Shown piece by piece: positions 13,980-27,010 of a stretch of DNA of 64,000 bases (within the stretch, counting starts at the first letter, position 1; every line of letters begins with the position of its first letter). The notes under the pieces are model-generated. The model made no database searches. It was not told where the DNA came from and worked only from the letters and a program-made list of their open reading frames with translations. The DNA lies in the NCBI RefSeq assembly GCF_036417845.1, contig NC_090020.1, forward strand, positions 49,336,425 through 49,400,424, written 5' to 3'. The DNA comes from Apteryx mantelli. Taxonomy: Eukaryota; Chordata; Aves; Apterygiformes; Apterygidae. The position numbers and the translations under genes are program-made.

Positions 13980-14460
13980 GCTGATTCATGGCATTTTGTT
14001 AAATGATGCTTTTGAAAATTATTTATTTAGATAGTATAATTAAACATTGCTGAGCAGCTCTGACAGAACATTTATTCAAGATCATGAAAAACTGACAAGA
14101 TACAATTCCATTTTAAATGCAGTATATCTACCAGATGATGTAATTTATGATAATAGCCACACAATTTAATTAATCACACTATTGTTACACAATAATTAAG
14201 GATGACCTATCAAAATTACAATCATACATTTAAACTATAGCTGACACAAAGGATTAGAATGATTAAACCAGCCTATAAATTAATAATGCACAATATATGT
14301 GTCATGAATGTGACTAAGAGCAGCAGAAAATGGTTACTTTGACCTGTATATTGAAAAAGTAATGGACAGGTACCTATTAAGTAATCTCCGTTCTTCTGCA
14401 TTAATTAGAAATACATCCCAATCATAATAACATCTAAGTTATTAAAAAGTCGGACTGACT
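13980..14460. promoter_or_regulatory. Candidate conserved non-coding element (AT-rich, TAAT-dense)
   Basis: Dense in homeodomain-type cores: ATAATTAAAC, CAATTTAATTAATCAC, ACAATAATTAAGG, ATAAATTAATAATGC and GCATTAATTAG all fall within about 450 bp. There are no homopolymers or repeat signatures. This composition is common in deeply conserved enhancers of gene-poor regions, but conservation cannot be tested from one sequence. Confidence 0.3.
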
Positions 14461-15870
14461 AAATTCTTACCAGACATTCATCTAACAAAAAAGACCAATA
14501 GAGTGCTAAAATGATGTCTTGCATTTCGTTATAGGTTTTCCTTTATGTGCTCTTAGACTCCCAATGCTTCATATCAAGCTGGTGCCCATAAAGCAGTGAA
14601 TAGTACTTAAGCAAATAGGACTCCCAGGAAAGGATGTTTTGCTGTACTAGCATATTTGTCTGGAAAGTTTTGGGGGCATTAGAACATGGAGATACATGGG
14701 CTTTGGATAACTTGGAACTTTGCTGGGTTAGTGATTCCTGGCAGGGGACTTAACCCAGATTTGAACTGAAGTTGGAGAAAATTTTGTATTGCACAGATTT
14801 TGCTTTTATTTTGCTTTTATGTTTGTGAAGTGGTCCATTTCAGATAATCTTTCATGGTTTTGGATGCTCTGCTTTTGGGAGAAATTGCACCTTACCCTCA
14901 CACAGAGAGGCCTTATCTGTGCATATTTCTCCGTCCCCTTTGAGTGTCAACTCTCCTCCAGATGTTATGCATGGACGCTGGAAGGAGCTGGACCAGCCTA
15001 TTGCCACTCTCCTGCTCCTTCAGCTGCGTATTAAGGGCCCCCCCTTGCATTTCCCTCTCCCCCAGTTGAGCTGGTGAACGGACCTGACGAGACAGGCAAG
15101 GCAGAGCAGTGCGAACGGACCACATACTCACATCGCAGCTCATGATGCCTGCTCTGCGGGGACGGTCACCTCCAGTGGGAGACAATTTTGAAGAGCTGTG
15201 GGTAAACAGTGCTTTAAATCATTTCATTTGGATCTGGAATTACACAGCCACGTCTGCAATGCATTACTTGCACTCTAATGCTATTCTGACATGCAGACAG
15301 CTGACTTTCTTTCTTATATCCTTCCTTTTCATTTCCAAAGCCTATTTTCCTTAAGAAGCAGGCACTCTCTAACAATTAGCATTGTTGTGAAAAGTTTCGG
15401 AGGAAACAGGAGACCAAGTCATTTTTAAAGTGCAGCCAAAGAAAAAGCTGATCTTCAGTCTCCAGGCTGAGAGAAATGTATTTGATGGGCTTTATCAGCT
15501 TTATATAAAAACAAAGGTCGGCATAACTAAAGATCATGCACATCAGTTCTGCTTAATTAGCTTCTTACATGGTTCATATTTCTGTTTAGTTAGTTAATTA
15601 ACAGAGCTTTCAAATCACTGCTGCACTGTATTCTCTGGAGCTATCCAGCTTGTGTTTCCTACCCTTATAAGGCAGGAAAGAGCCCTCCTGGATACTGTCT
15701 TTTGCTCCAGGATGGAGTAACTATTCAGCATCTACTTGAGGCAGTGTAGTTATTCTATTACTAGTGCTGTAATATTTTTCCCACCAGGAGATGACATGCT
15801 TAATCCATAAGATCAGGCTGAAGCAATGTCTCTATATATCAGAATAGCGTAATGCCTATGACCATTTGGA

Positions 15871-15886
15871 CATTCCTGCAGGAATG
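15871..15886. repeat. Perfect 16-bp palindrome (CATTCCTGCAGGAATG)
   Basis: Self-reverse-complementary over 16 bases, with CATTCC/GGAATG arms that each match the TEAD-type MCAT core around a central TGCA. Confidence 0.88.
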
Positions 15887-18800
15887 TATCATACATATCC
15901 ACAGCTTACAATACACATTACTGTTGCAAGATTTTTAATTTAGCCCTCGAAGGCTATGCTCACCTTAGTGAATAGGAGTGTATCTGTAGAGCAAAAAATG
16001 TGGTGCTGGGATTCCACCACTTATTCTACATACATTTCAGGGGGTTACTTCAGACTAACTCTAGTCCAGTTCCAAAGACTGAATGGACATCACTGGTTGG
16101 AGCCCATTGCACTGTTAGGTATATTCCCAGAATACATCTTCTGTCTGATTTTAATCCGGTCATCCAATGAGGTGAACCAAAGCACAGTAAATGGGGAAAA
16201 CTAGGGGATTTGTTCCAAAAGTACACTCCTGACACAGATTGAAACATAAATTAAAAGAAGCTAGAACTAAAATAAAAAATATGTAGTCACCGTAAAATAA
16301 ATTATTTTGGTCTCTAAGAGCACCAAAGAAATATTATTAATTGAAAAAAAAGGGTTATTTTAAAATTCATGTATATACAGCATAATGCTGGTAGGTAAAA
16401 CTAGTCTGCATGGCAGACATCTTCCTGGTAAGTATTTCATGACAGTAAAATGCATGGATACATTTTTCTTTTTTCTTCTTGTCTTTAGAGGAGGAAATAT
16501 GCCAAATCACAAATATATGCACCGAGCATGTAAAATACAGCACAAAAACAGCTGGCAATATTCTTTTGCTCTCACGTCTTCTCATAAGGCTCAGTTCCTG
16601 ATTTCTCTCCATCTTAGGCAGTTGCTAGCTGCAGATGCTATCACATTCTCTATGTGAGTGGTGAACATTTAATCTGCTGTAGAGCAAGGTTGAAAATAAG
16701 ATCCGGTTGGAAAGCACCAGGTCCTATCCCAATCATAGTTTGTTATCAAAAACACTCCAGTTTTGAACCTTTTGCTGTAACCAAGAAGTGCTTGCACCCC
16801 TGATGTGTCTGAGCCAGGGCTTGGAAATGCTGGCTCCAAGACTCAAGATTGCAGGAGACGTACATGGTATGTGGCTACTGACTGCAGAGCCAAGGAGCCT
16901 CGCTGGCACGCCTCAGGCACTTCCCCACGTTGTCACTGTTGATGTTAGCAGAGAAACTGAAAAGAAAATCAACATAAACGAGCTGCTACATTTTATAGGT
17001 GCTTCTGTATCCTGGGGAATACATTGCATTTTTGGTTTGGAGCCAAGCTGAACTGACCCCAGATATCACAACAAACAAAAGCAATGTAAAATGTTTGGCC
17101 AGCACCATTTGAACAAGTATTTAGTGCTTATGTCTATTAAATAAAAAAAGGAAAAAAAAATCCAACCCCCACACACACTTAGCTGTGAATGCTGCTTAAA
17201 ATTCATTAGCCTTTGCTGCTGTTTAGACTTTCCCTTTAATTAGTTTTCAGACTGTACATTCTTTATAATCATATACTTGATAAATCACCATACAAGATAA
17301 AATGATAAAGTTTAATACACTCCATTTGTGCAATGAACTGCATCATTTATGAAAAGTACTATATGATTAAGGCAGGTTGGTTGCTGAAGTACTGGTCTCC
17401 ATTTGATTACTGTTTACTTAGTGCTATGTCTAATTTAGGGCCTTATTGTATTATGTGGATGTATCTTCTAGCTGTGCTAGAAATGCTCTCAGATAATGAA
17501 AGCAACAACCAGAATAATTTTTGAAAAATCTGTTCAAGACATGTAAGTCAAATTTTTTGGGTTTGGGTTTTTGTTTTTTGTTTGTTTCAATAATTTGTCT
17601 TTTCAAAGTCTTTTTCTAATAATAATGACACCTCTTCTTGTGGACATGTACAGGTAATTGATCCTAGAATGTTACCTGCCATTGCTTTTGATCTGAGAAC
17701 TGTGATGGCTACTGAAGTCAATTATATTATTATAAAGCCCACTATCACAGGAAAAAATGCTGTAATATCTTCTGTATTAATGTGTTTCTTCAGAAACTTC
17801 ATGAAAAGTTATAAATAAAAGACAGGTAATTACTTAAATATTCCTTTTTTTAAAAAAATCTCATACTTCACAAAGTAGCTTATTCTTTATTATTTCATTT
17901 ATCATATAGAAAAAATGGAAAAGCCCTGTTTCAGACATAAAATTGGTTTTACTGTTTTGGTTCATACAAAACTGAAGCTGTATGAAGTATGATTTCCAAC
18001 AACTAAAAACAGAAAAACAAATTGAAACATTATTTTAGCACATCCAATATCAGTACATACAAAGGATCATCTAGCTGCTTATTTTTATTATCATCGTTTC
18101 CGTGCTTAACTAACATAAATGAAACATGTATTGATACATTTTTAAAAGTCATTTTGTCATTGTTTTTGCAAAGACAAATGGCTCACATGGGCTTCTTACA
18201 CCTGCAATGTGTGCAGGTTTGATGTTCTCATTCTCACCTACAAGTAAATACACTTGCAGGTGCAGAAGTACACAACCTGGGGTGGCACTTGTTGGTTAAC
18301 AATCTTTGAAAGCTTAGCCTGTAATTAAAATTATTCCCAGGAAAAAGTAAGGACCTTATTCTTTTCAACATAATCATTTTCATTTTTCTTTTTTTTAAAT
18401 TTCAGTAATTATTCCATTCTTTTATTTCTTATTAGAAGGTAGGCAAATAGATTTAGGATTTATTAAACCTAGTGGATCATGAAAACTGGAGTTTCTGGTT
18501 ATATCTGCTTTTGGACTTTAACAAGACATTTAAGTATGTGCCCAGCTTTAACATGTTTAAGTCTATTAAACAGCTCTATAAAGTTGAGCTGTAATAATAG
18601 GTTTCACTAGATTCTAAGATTTCATAATGCCTTTACAATGAAAAGTAGATGCTCTTGCAACTAAATCTGAGTTCCAGCTTTTTATTCTATCCAGCAAACG
18701 TTCTCCTTCTCATTCACAGTGAATCTGTCCTTCCTGGGTTAGGCTTAGGAAAAGAAGATCAAAGCTGCTTCTGCTCAGGTATGCTGTCTCTGACACTGGC

Positions 18801-19000
18801 CACTACTGGATCCCTAAGAAAAGAGTGTGGGAATGGACAAGTACAGGAAAAACTTTCCTAGCCTCCAAAAAGCAGAGAGTTCCTCAGTCAATAATTGCAC
18901 CGTGGCTCTAATGTTGCCATAGGCCTTGATGGATTTTTGCTACATGAATTCATCTAAGGCCATATGTTTTCAAACACAATGTCCTGTTGCGACGAGCTTG

Positions 19001-19480
19001 TCAAACAATTTCAATTATATACTTTGAAGTCTGATGTCTTAGTTTAGGGTAGTTATGGTAAGCAGTGAACAATTGTGCTCTGTAAACTTCCATCGCATTT
19101 AGGATTTCATAGACATTGATTGTAGGGTATGTTCCTGTTAAAGAACTCTCAACAGTGATTACATCCTTCTGAATATAAGAAGAAATAAAGAATATTGCAT
19201 CCGGTCTATTTTTTGAAATATCCCAGGAAGAAAAATTGAAACAAATTTTGTTTGGAAATGAGGAAAAGGAGTTCTGCTGCAGTGTCCCGGGTCTTCCAAT
19301 CTCCTGGTTGTATAGCCGAGAGTTGGGACATTTTGAGCACCCACTGTAGACAAATGTGCCTCTTCTTCGCGGCCCTAAGCCATCTACTTGGTGATGCAGG
19401 TACAGTTTGAGCTCCTTCACAAATCCCAGGGAAACTGTGAAATTCTAAAATGAACAAATCTAACTCCAGCAGGAACAGCT
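19001..19480 (-). pseudogene. Possible decayed coding sequence, unidentified
   Basis: The minus strand is open for about 160 codons from just after a TAG to a stop near 19001. There is no early ATG, so it is not an intact gene. It includes basic and cysteine-bearing segments (GPRRRGTFVYSGCSKCPNSR). Upstream of that TAG, the same frame stays open for another 50 or so codons (ENITAEDYSLFSLHTVSL and onward), reaching to about 19640. Before that, a different frame is open from roughly 19640 to 19860. This pattern could be a coding relic with a stop and frameshifts. I do not recognise the family, and in AT-rich DNA this could be chance. Confidence 0.22.
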
Positions 19481-19978
19481 ACACAAACTGGGTGCCCAAT
19501 ATGCACCTGGATGTCCTGCATGCAATACGGACAACAGACTGGTCAAAGCCACTTTCTGTCACTGGGATGTGAGCCAGTGACACAGTATGGAGAGAAAATA
19601 ATGAATAATCTTCAGCTGTGATGTTTTCCAAAACTGGGAGGCTACATTAAAGAGCATCTGTTCTTGCAAAGGATATATAGTGATTGTATCAAAGCCAATG
19701 AACAAAACTGGATTGAGACCACAGAGCACAAAATGTGCCAGAGGAAGGCAGGTTGAATGATCTTAGAAAGCTGCAGTTGTGATTCGAGTGTATATCCTAC
19801 AAGAATTGGATGAATTTCTTCTATGCAACTATGAAATCTGGTTCTGCAGATATCAAATCAAGAGATGATTCTGTTATTTATATGTAAATAATGTAGCCAA
19901 AAATAGAACCAAAGCTGAATTCCAACTGAGTTTTAGAACTATAGTAGATGGAGTCCAACAATTATATAAAGAAACCTT

Positions 19979-19994
19979 AAAAAAAAAAAAAAAG
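19979..19994 (+). repeat. Poly(A) run, about 16 A
   Basis: Simple homopolymer just right of the possible decayed coding stretch. On the minus strand it is poly(T), so it is not a retrocopy tail for that frame. Confidence 0.85.
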
Positions 19995-22239
19995 AGAGCA
20001 CTAGACATGACCTTTATCCCTCAATTTCCCAAATAAACAGCTTCAGTACTTTCAGCTTCTTATTCATTTGGAAGCCTTTGCATGCCTTTAAAAGATATAC
20101 ATCTCTGAGAGTTACTTTTTTTATAATGTGGAAATTGTCACCTGTTTAAAAGAAAAAAACATGTATTAAAAACTTTGCACACAGCAAATGAAACTAGAAT
20201 TGCACCTAGAATTTTCTCAGTGTTTGACAGTTTACAAAGGCTGGTCTCCTGAGATAGGTAAACACTTCAGTGCAGTTTTAGTTCAAAGCAGTATTTCTGC
20301 TATAGTCTTGTTCCAATATTGCTGTGGCCTACCTAGAGGAATTTCTGAGAGATTAGTAAGGTGTTCATCTCTGATAAATCCTAGCTGTAATGAATACACA
20401 GTGTTTCTCAGCAGGCATAGGAGAAATCCAGGGCTTGGGCTCTGTCTCTTATGTTATGAGGAGGTTTTGCTGAGGTCTGTATGAAATTCCTGCACTCAGT
20501 TGCGACGGGTTGTCCCTTAACTAGTTCCTGTGTCCAAAAGTTCATGTGGTCCAGTCCCTACCAGAATTTTTTTACCCATAAAGAATGAAGACAACCAAAC
20601 AGAATACATGTTTTGCTTCATGTAAAACTTCTGTTCATGGTTCATGAGAACCCGGGGCTTCTGTTTGGTAGTTTCATGTTTACTCCCATATAATATTACG
20701 TTATTTATATTATGGTAAATGGGGATTTTGTTATCAGAACAAATATTTTTTAGGAAATGATCACAGTTAAATGCCTCAGAAAGTCAGTAGTTTAGCACTG
20801 TAACGAATACCTACTCTGAGCTCCTTTTTGTCTTCCTAAAAGTAATGTTGAGCTCTTTGCAGTGAATCTGATCAAAGTAATGTTCAGGGACAGATGTCCA
20901 GAATAATCTTTTTGATTAACTTGGCAAAACTTCCTATATATAGAATATACTAATATTTCTCTGTTAGTAGCTTTATTGCCCTGAAGAAGTGCTCCTTTTA
21001 AGATTGCAGATATATGCTTTGGAGCAGAATAAACTTGTTTAGCAGCTTGAAGTCTCCAGTTTGTTTACTGTTTCAGGTTTAGATCAACAGCAGAGGAAAC
21101 AGATAGCCATATATATATTTAGAATATCATAGGACTATCCTTATCACTGCTGCTATTCTTACTTGGTGTTATTTAATGAACATACTAAAATCACTTCTGT
21201 ATACTTCCAGACTCTGTGTCTGAATATTTGTAAACAAGCATTCAACAAGCCTGGGACATTCAACTTTTATAATGCCCTTTGGTTAGCTTAACTTTGAAGA
21301 CTCTCATTTCACACAGGCTTTTCAACATATGGATTAAATGCTTCAGTCTGTAATATAACAGATATCTCTATTACCTTTGCACATTATCTGCTAAATGCAT
21401 TCATTAATCATCATTTCCTAATTAAAATAAAAGAACTTTACTTGGACACTCTGGTTACAGTTTCCTCACAGCACAGCATCTTATTACTTCTCATTTTTGT
21501 GGAGCTGTTTCCAGAATACATTCAACAGCCTAAATTTTTCCTGTGTTTCCTCAAATATAATCCTTTTCTAAGACTGTCAGCTGAAAGAATGCTTATTTCA
21601 TCAGTACCCCCATAGTTTTATTGTGATATAAAAAGTATTGCTTCTATGCTGAAACATGCACCACATGTGTGGAAGAGAAACAAGAATTTCACTTGCAGAA
21701 AGGCAACAAAGTTGATTATTAAATTAGTTTCAACTTGATCTTATCTTCTGTAATGTATTTAAAACAATAGCAAACTCATTTCATTACAGATGTTCATAGA
21801 CACGATGGAATCTGTATTTGGGAATGTCATCATAGCAAGCTGATGCATGACATGGTGCTGTGTTTTTATCTTTTATTTCTTTTATGTGAGTATGCGTCGC
21901 TCTCCTAAGAGATCTGTAAAATAAGCAGTCATAATTTAACTAACATGGATTGACTAGCTTGATATTTTAACTCCTTAATGTGGTAGCATAAGCACCAAGC
22001 AAAACATAGAAGATCAATCAAGAATGACTGGAAAAGAGAGTATATGTACACAACATGACATCATGTCTTAGCCATGTCTTGTAAATAAGGAATAGTTCAG
22101 GGTTTAGACAAGTTTTTAGGGCTGGCTGTGAGCAAATTGAATGACTAGGAGAGGATGGCAACAGACTCAACAGTTTATTTCAGAAACTTCCATTTCCCTG
22201 TGTAATCTTCCTCTTAGCAGGAGAAAATAGAATAGTTCA

Positions 22240-22520
22240 ATTCATCCTTTAATTCTCTTAGGGAACAATCTCTTTCTGTCATCCTATTACTTAATTATAT
22301 TGATTATATCAATAATAATTTAGCAAAATTACACTATGCATGAGCAAACAGCATATGTCCCTTTCTAATTTATTACATCCATTAAATGGACTTTTTTGCA
22401 TTATCTTCAATAATCTAAGAAAGAAAATATTATGTTAATTATTCATAAACTAAAATATCCATGCTATCAAAAATAATTAAACACTAAATGCAAACTCAAT
22501 TGTAAAAGCCATCTAATTAT
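22240..22520. promoter_or_regulatory. Candidate conserved non-coding element (AT-rich)
   Basis: Contains TTAATTATATTGATTATATC, TCTAATTTATTACATCC, GTTAATTATTCATAAAC and ATAATTAAACAC within 280 bp, with no simple repeat. It resembles enhancer-type AT-rich DNA; the function is inferred only from composition. Confidence 0.27.
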
Positions 22521-24429
22521 GCTACTCTCTTTTTAAATTCCCTGTGCTGGCTTCCTCTTGGCTTTTATATCAAGTTCATATTTCTCGTTTCCATCTAGAA
22601 ACAGCCTATTAGCCAAGCAAGCAGGAGACCCAACCTGTGTTATGGTTTACATTTATCAAAGCCAGTATGCTTTGCTTTTGAAACTGGTATTTACTAAAGA
22701 ACGTGTGTTCAATCAAAAAATTTGGACCAGCTCCACCCATTCCACTTCTGTGACTGCTGATTTTACTGTTCAGTGTTTTGGAGCTTGAGCAATGGTCAGT
22801 AATTGATGGATTTTAACAACTTTTGTTCTTTTTGTTGTCTCTATCAAAGGCAAAGCAAAAACATAAACCTCCCCAAAAATTCCTAGAGAAAGCATAAATA
22901 TAACATACCATACCTTTTTGATGGCAGTGTTGAAGAACAGGCCTCAACCATATTTTTAGGTGAAGAACTGTCTGCCTGGCCACATTACTTCAGCTTCCTT
23001 TTCTTCAGTCACTTGGGCACTAGACATGCAAAATTTTAATGTAACGTAATTTAATTTGCTGTTTAAACTCCACTTCAGGAGACATCACTTTAATCCATGC
23101 AAACTGGCTTTTGGGGTGGGCTTCTGTCATGCAAGGCTGGACAATTGTGATTTGGATTTTGTTTGATGATTTAGACTGAGTTAGAAACTTTGGACAATAA
23201 TTTCCTTTTCCTCTTAAAGTTAGAAGTGATGAAAGATGTTAGAGGTGATTCTGCTTTGACAATGAGAAATGTTTAGCTGTACAGATGCGGGCTGTGCCAT
23301 GCTAGAGTGCCAGAAAGTAGCCGTGGGTGCGCTTGCAAGCTGCTTTTGTAAAGGGAACTAAGTCTCCTGATTTGCCACCATGATTTTGAGAACTCAAACT
23401 ATGAGCAAAGATTTATATCTTAATTTTAACCAGGCTTGTTTCCCTCTTTCTATCTTTTTATGCACCTGTTCAGTAATCTCCAAGAACTTGAATGCAAAGG
23501 GAATCTGTTTTTCTTTTGTTGTCACAACTAATCACAGTTTTAAAACTAGTTTTCAAGTACTAACACCCAAAGCTGGAGAGCTGCTCCCAGCTCTCTGTTC
23601 TGTTTGCCCAGATCTGGGGAGAAAAAGGAACATCTAAGGAGCTTAAGGATGCCTCCCCCATGCACCTCTGTGAGAGGAATGACAACTGCACCATGTGTGG
23701 TTACCACCACCTCAGGGTGCCCCTCCTGCTGGCTAGGAACCTGCTGCCTTTGGCTTTACTCAGTTGTTTAAACCCTCACCTTGTTGACAAAATGACTCTG
23801 GCAAGTCCACATGGATTTGTGCTGACTGTAAAGCCATGCACGCTCTTCATAGCTGAGCAAATACAGTTGGTGATTAATCAATGCTAGGAAAATTCAGGAA
23901 GTGTCTAGGCAGCAGCCACATAGCCTTTTTTTTTTTTTTGATACATCTTTACTGATATGACTAAAGCATTTCTCAGTATTAGTCAAAGAGATCATTAGAA
24001 GATTTCAGCAAACTGCTGTTCTGATAGTTTTCAATCTTATCTGTTTCTTCTGTGGTGCTATGAAAGCCCATGGAATGCAAAACAAAACCATTTCAGAAGT
24101 TATTGCCACAAATGGAGTCAGCTTATACTCTGTCTTATTCTGGATAAGCTGGACCCCACTAGAATGAAGAAAAGAATCATTATAATTTTCCAGTAATCTA
24201 TTATTAAGATATTTGACTGGAATTTGTTCTAGCACCAATTCCTTAGACACCGATCTTTTTCACATAAGCTTATACACAGAGGGCAAAAGTAGGAGATAGC
24301 TACAGCATTTTAACAAACAGTCATCACCAACTGTAGTAGAAATACTGCTATTACTTCTGTTAATAATAATACTATTAGAATGATCTGAATGGTTAACCCA
24401 TTAACCATTGCTTAAATGGTCCCAGACAG

Positions 24430-25040
24430 ATTAAATGCAATACAGCCAAATGTAATATACCCAGAGCAGAGCGTCCAAAACAATATAAGTGGGGTGAGAG
24501 ACTGTTTTGGAAACCAGTGACTCAGAAAGCACCATCAGAGGTGCGGGCCATCAGAGACAACAGGCTCAACAGGAATTCTCAGAGCAATAAGTAAAGGGAG
24601 AAAAGTGCTTTTGCTGGTGTGAACAGACTCGTGCTAGGACATTGTTTCCACTTCTGGCATCCACACTTCCAAACGAAGTAGAAATTCCCCAAAGAAGTCA
24701 AAAAGAACTACAAAAATAATATGAGGACTGGGAAAATAATAAGATATGAAAGTTCAATCTATTCAATTTTTCTAAAAAGGGTTTAGAAGTATCTGGGTAA
24801 GTATGTCTAAAAGCGCTTGGTCATGGAAAAGACCATGGATTCTGTGGAGCTTTTCAATCTTTCAGAGAAAGTCGTAGTAAGACGCAGCAGTTGGAAAGCA
24901 AAATTAGGCAAAGTGAACCTTGAAATCGGCTGCCTTTTCATCGCAGTACCAGCCGCCACAGGTACAACGCTGCAGAGTGGGACAGAATCGCCATCACTTA
25001 GTGCTTCACTGAAATACCTAGAAGTGAGGTCTTTCTAGAG
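24430..25040 (+). mobile_element. Ancient CR1 LINE fragment (3' part)
   Basis: From about 24620 the sequence follows the 3' reverse-transcriptase region of CR1 elements in order. The recognisable pieces are: a segment like 'tccacttctggcatccaca'; an 'agaactacaaaaatAATATgag' segment; 'caatctattcaattt'; a 'gtatctgggtaagtatgt' segment; 'cttttcaatctttcagaga'; 'cagttggaaagcaaaatt' then 'gaaccttgaaatcgg'; 'agtgggacagaatcgccatc'; and an ending near 'gaggtctttctagag'. It is full of substitutions and small indels, the frame is broken, and the far 3' repeat end is missing, so it is old and inactive. The start (about 24430) is uncertain because similarity fades. It most resembles older CR1 subfamilies shared by turtles, crocodilians and birds. 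Confidence 0.82.
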
Positions 25041-26789
25041 AAAAGTTAGAACCATAGGGGGAAAAAAAAAAACAGGACAGGAAAGGAAAAGGGAAGAAAG
25101 TCCTTTCCAGTTGGAGTCCTGTTGAAGGCCGTGCAGCATGGTTGAGGGAGTGCCTAGGACTGTTTCAGAAACAGCATAAAAGCTTTCTGTAAATGCAACA
25201 GTAATCCTTTGGTTCCTCATCAGCCTATGAAATTGAGATTTAAGGTTCCTGTGGTCCCTTTGCAAAGCACATTGAAATAAAGTATTCACTGCATGGCCAC
25301 ATAATGCGGAGTGCAATAGAAAATACCTCCTGCTGCGTAAATATCTATGATTATATAGTAAGGTTTATAAATAAGTCAAAAAAACAAAACAAAAACAGAA
25401 TTGAGGTTTCTTTCAGAATGTCATTGTGGGTGCTTTCAAGTCATCTCAAGACCTCACACCATAGTAGGAAAAGCTACTTACTTCATGCTAAATTCATGCA
25501 GGGGTTCCAGTGTGCACCTGGGCTTGTCTGTACGCCAGCAGCTTGGTTCAGAGTTACCTTGCACCCCTCTCTCCACTGCTGACTACTGCTACAATTTGTT
25601 CTGATGTGAGTTTTGAATCAAAGCTCCAGGTGCTTAGTTAGCACAGTTCGAAAGCTGCCTAAGGAAAGAAAATAACAGGCAAAGGTTGCAGGATTCAGCA
25701 TTTGTACGTCCCCTAATGAGGCGGCCTTGTCAGTGGTCATGCAGTGGCGGGGCTCGTGGTCTGCTATGGTACGCGCAAATCTTTCAGAGCTTCACGTAAT
25801 GCTGCTAACAGTACCCCAATATATGCTACTTTCTTGGCCAGCTTTTGTTGCTAGTACTTCAGAAAGAAATGATCCTTCTGCCATACCAGAGTGCCTATTG
25901 AGAGCACAGTCTCTTATCACATTTATAAATCTGTTTTAAACAAATTAAACAATAATCTTTCCTTTTAGACAGACAATCATTGACTACCTATTTCCAAAAA
26001 GTCTGATATGTACTTTCAAACCAGGACAGAGAGCAGTGGGGTATTACAGTGCTTAAAAAAAACCCCTTCTTTGCTAAATATTAATTCTATTGGAAATAAG
26101 TCACTAAAAAAAAGAAAACGCATTTATTCAAAGGTGCAATTTGATAGAATTTTGCAACTGGAAAGATGCTAAGCTTTTTACCATGCACAAAACTTAAGAC
26201 AGTCTAGCGATTTCCTGTGAACAAACCTTTCTTCAAATGTCTGCGTGCCTGCCTGCTGTGTCCACAAAAGACAACATGTATGAATACAAAGTGAATACAA
26301 ATTGTACTTCAGTGGGGCTTTATTTAGGCAGTTTTCCCAATTTCTGCATGAGAATTTTCATATATAATGCCAGTTTGGGCAATTTTATAACAACTTTCAC
26401 TGCTAGTTTGGCCAAAGCAAAGGGAAAAAGTAATTCCATGCTCAGTGGACCTAATAAAGCCTAGTTTCCAGCGTCTCACTGCTGCCTGTGTTCTCTTCAG
26501 GTTAAAAGGCTAAGCTTATGGCTACCTTGTTGTTGTTTTTTTTTCTTTTTACAAAATGTATAGGAAGATTATGTCTTTGAGAGCTCTACCTCTTTGTCAT
26601 ATCTAAATGGAATGGGCCAGCATCTTTCATTATTAAGAGAGGCTGGCAGAAGACTGGTATACTCATGCAGATAATGTAGTCATGAGACTTGTTTCCTTAG
26701 AAAACCAGGCTATAAAAGGGAACTTACCTACAATAACATTTTCTTTTCAATATGGGATAATCAAACTGAGAGTCAGAGAAAAACAAGGA

Positions 26790-27010
26790 TGTTATTTTTG
26801 CATAATTTATAATGTCTTATTCCACTGGGAATGATTTTTTGCATCAACAAATTACACTACAGACATTATTCAGCTTTACAGTAATTGCCAGTAAAATGAA
26901 AGATGACTAAAAAAGGCGCAATTTATGCACAATTAACAACACTCAATTCCATATACTTATGCAGTATCAAGTATTAAAAACAATCTTTAATATCCATGCA
27001 GTGGCACAAA
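26790..27010. promoter_or_regulatory. Candidate conserved non-coding element (AT-rich)
   Basis: Holds TTTTGCATAATTTATAATG, GCGCAATTTATGCACAATTA and several TGCAT/ATGCA cores, resembling POU/homeodomain site clusters. No repeat signature was seen. Conservation is untested. Confidence 0.27.

Larger units (their letters stand above)
7621..24429. other. Intergenic DNA, no gene recognised
   Basis: AT-rich sequence with a 23-A run, a 16-bp palindrome, a GC-richer patch with several CpGs at about 14930-15180, a somewhat GC-richer stretch at about 10160-10680, and the frame at 19001-19480. TAAT/ATTA-dense stretches at 13980-14460 and 22240-22520 are candidate non-coding regulatory elements. No exons, RNA genes or recognisable mobile elements were found. 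Confidence 0.6.
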
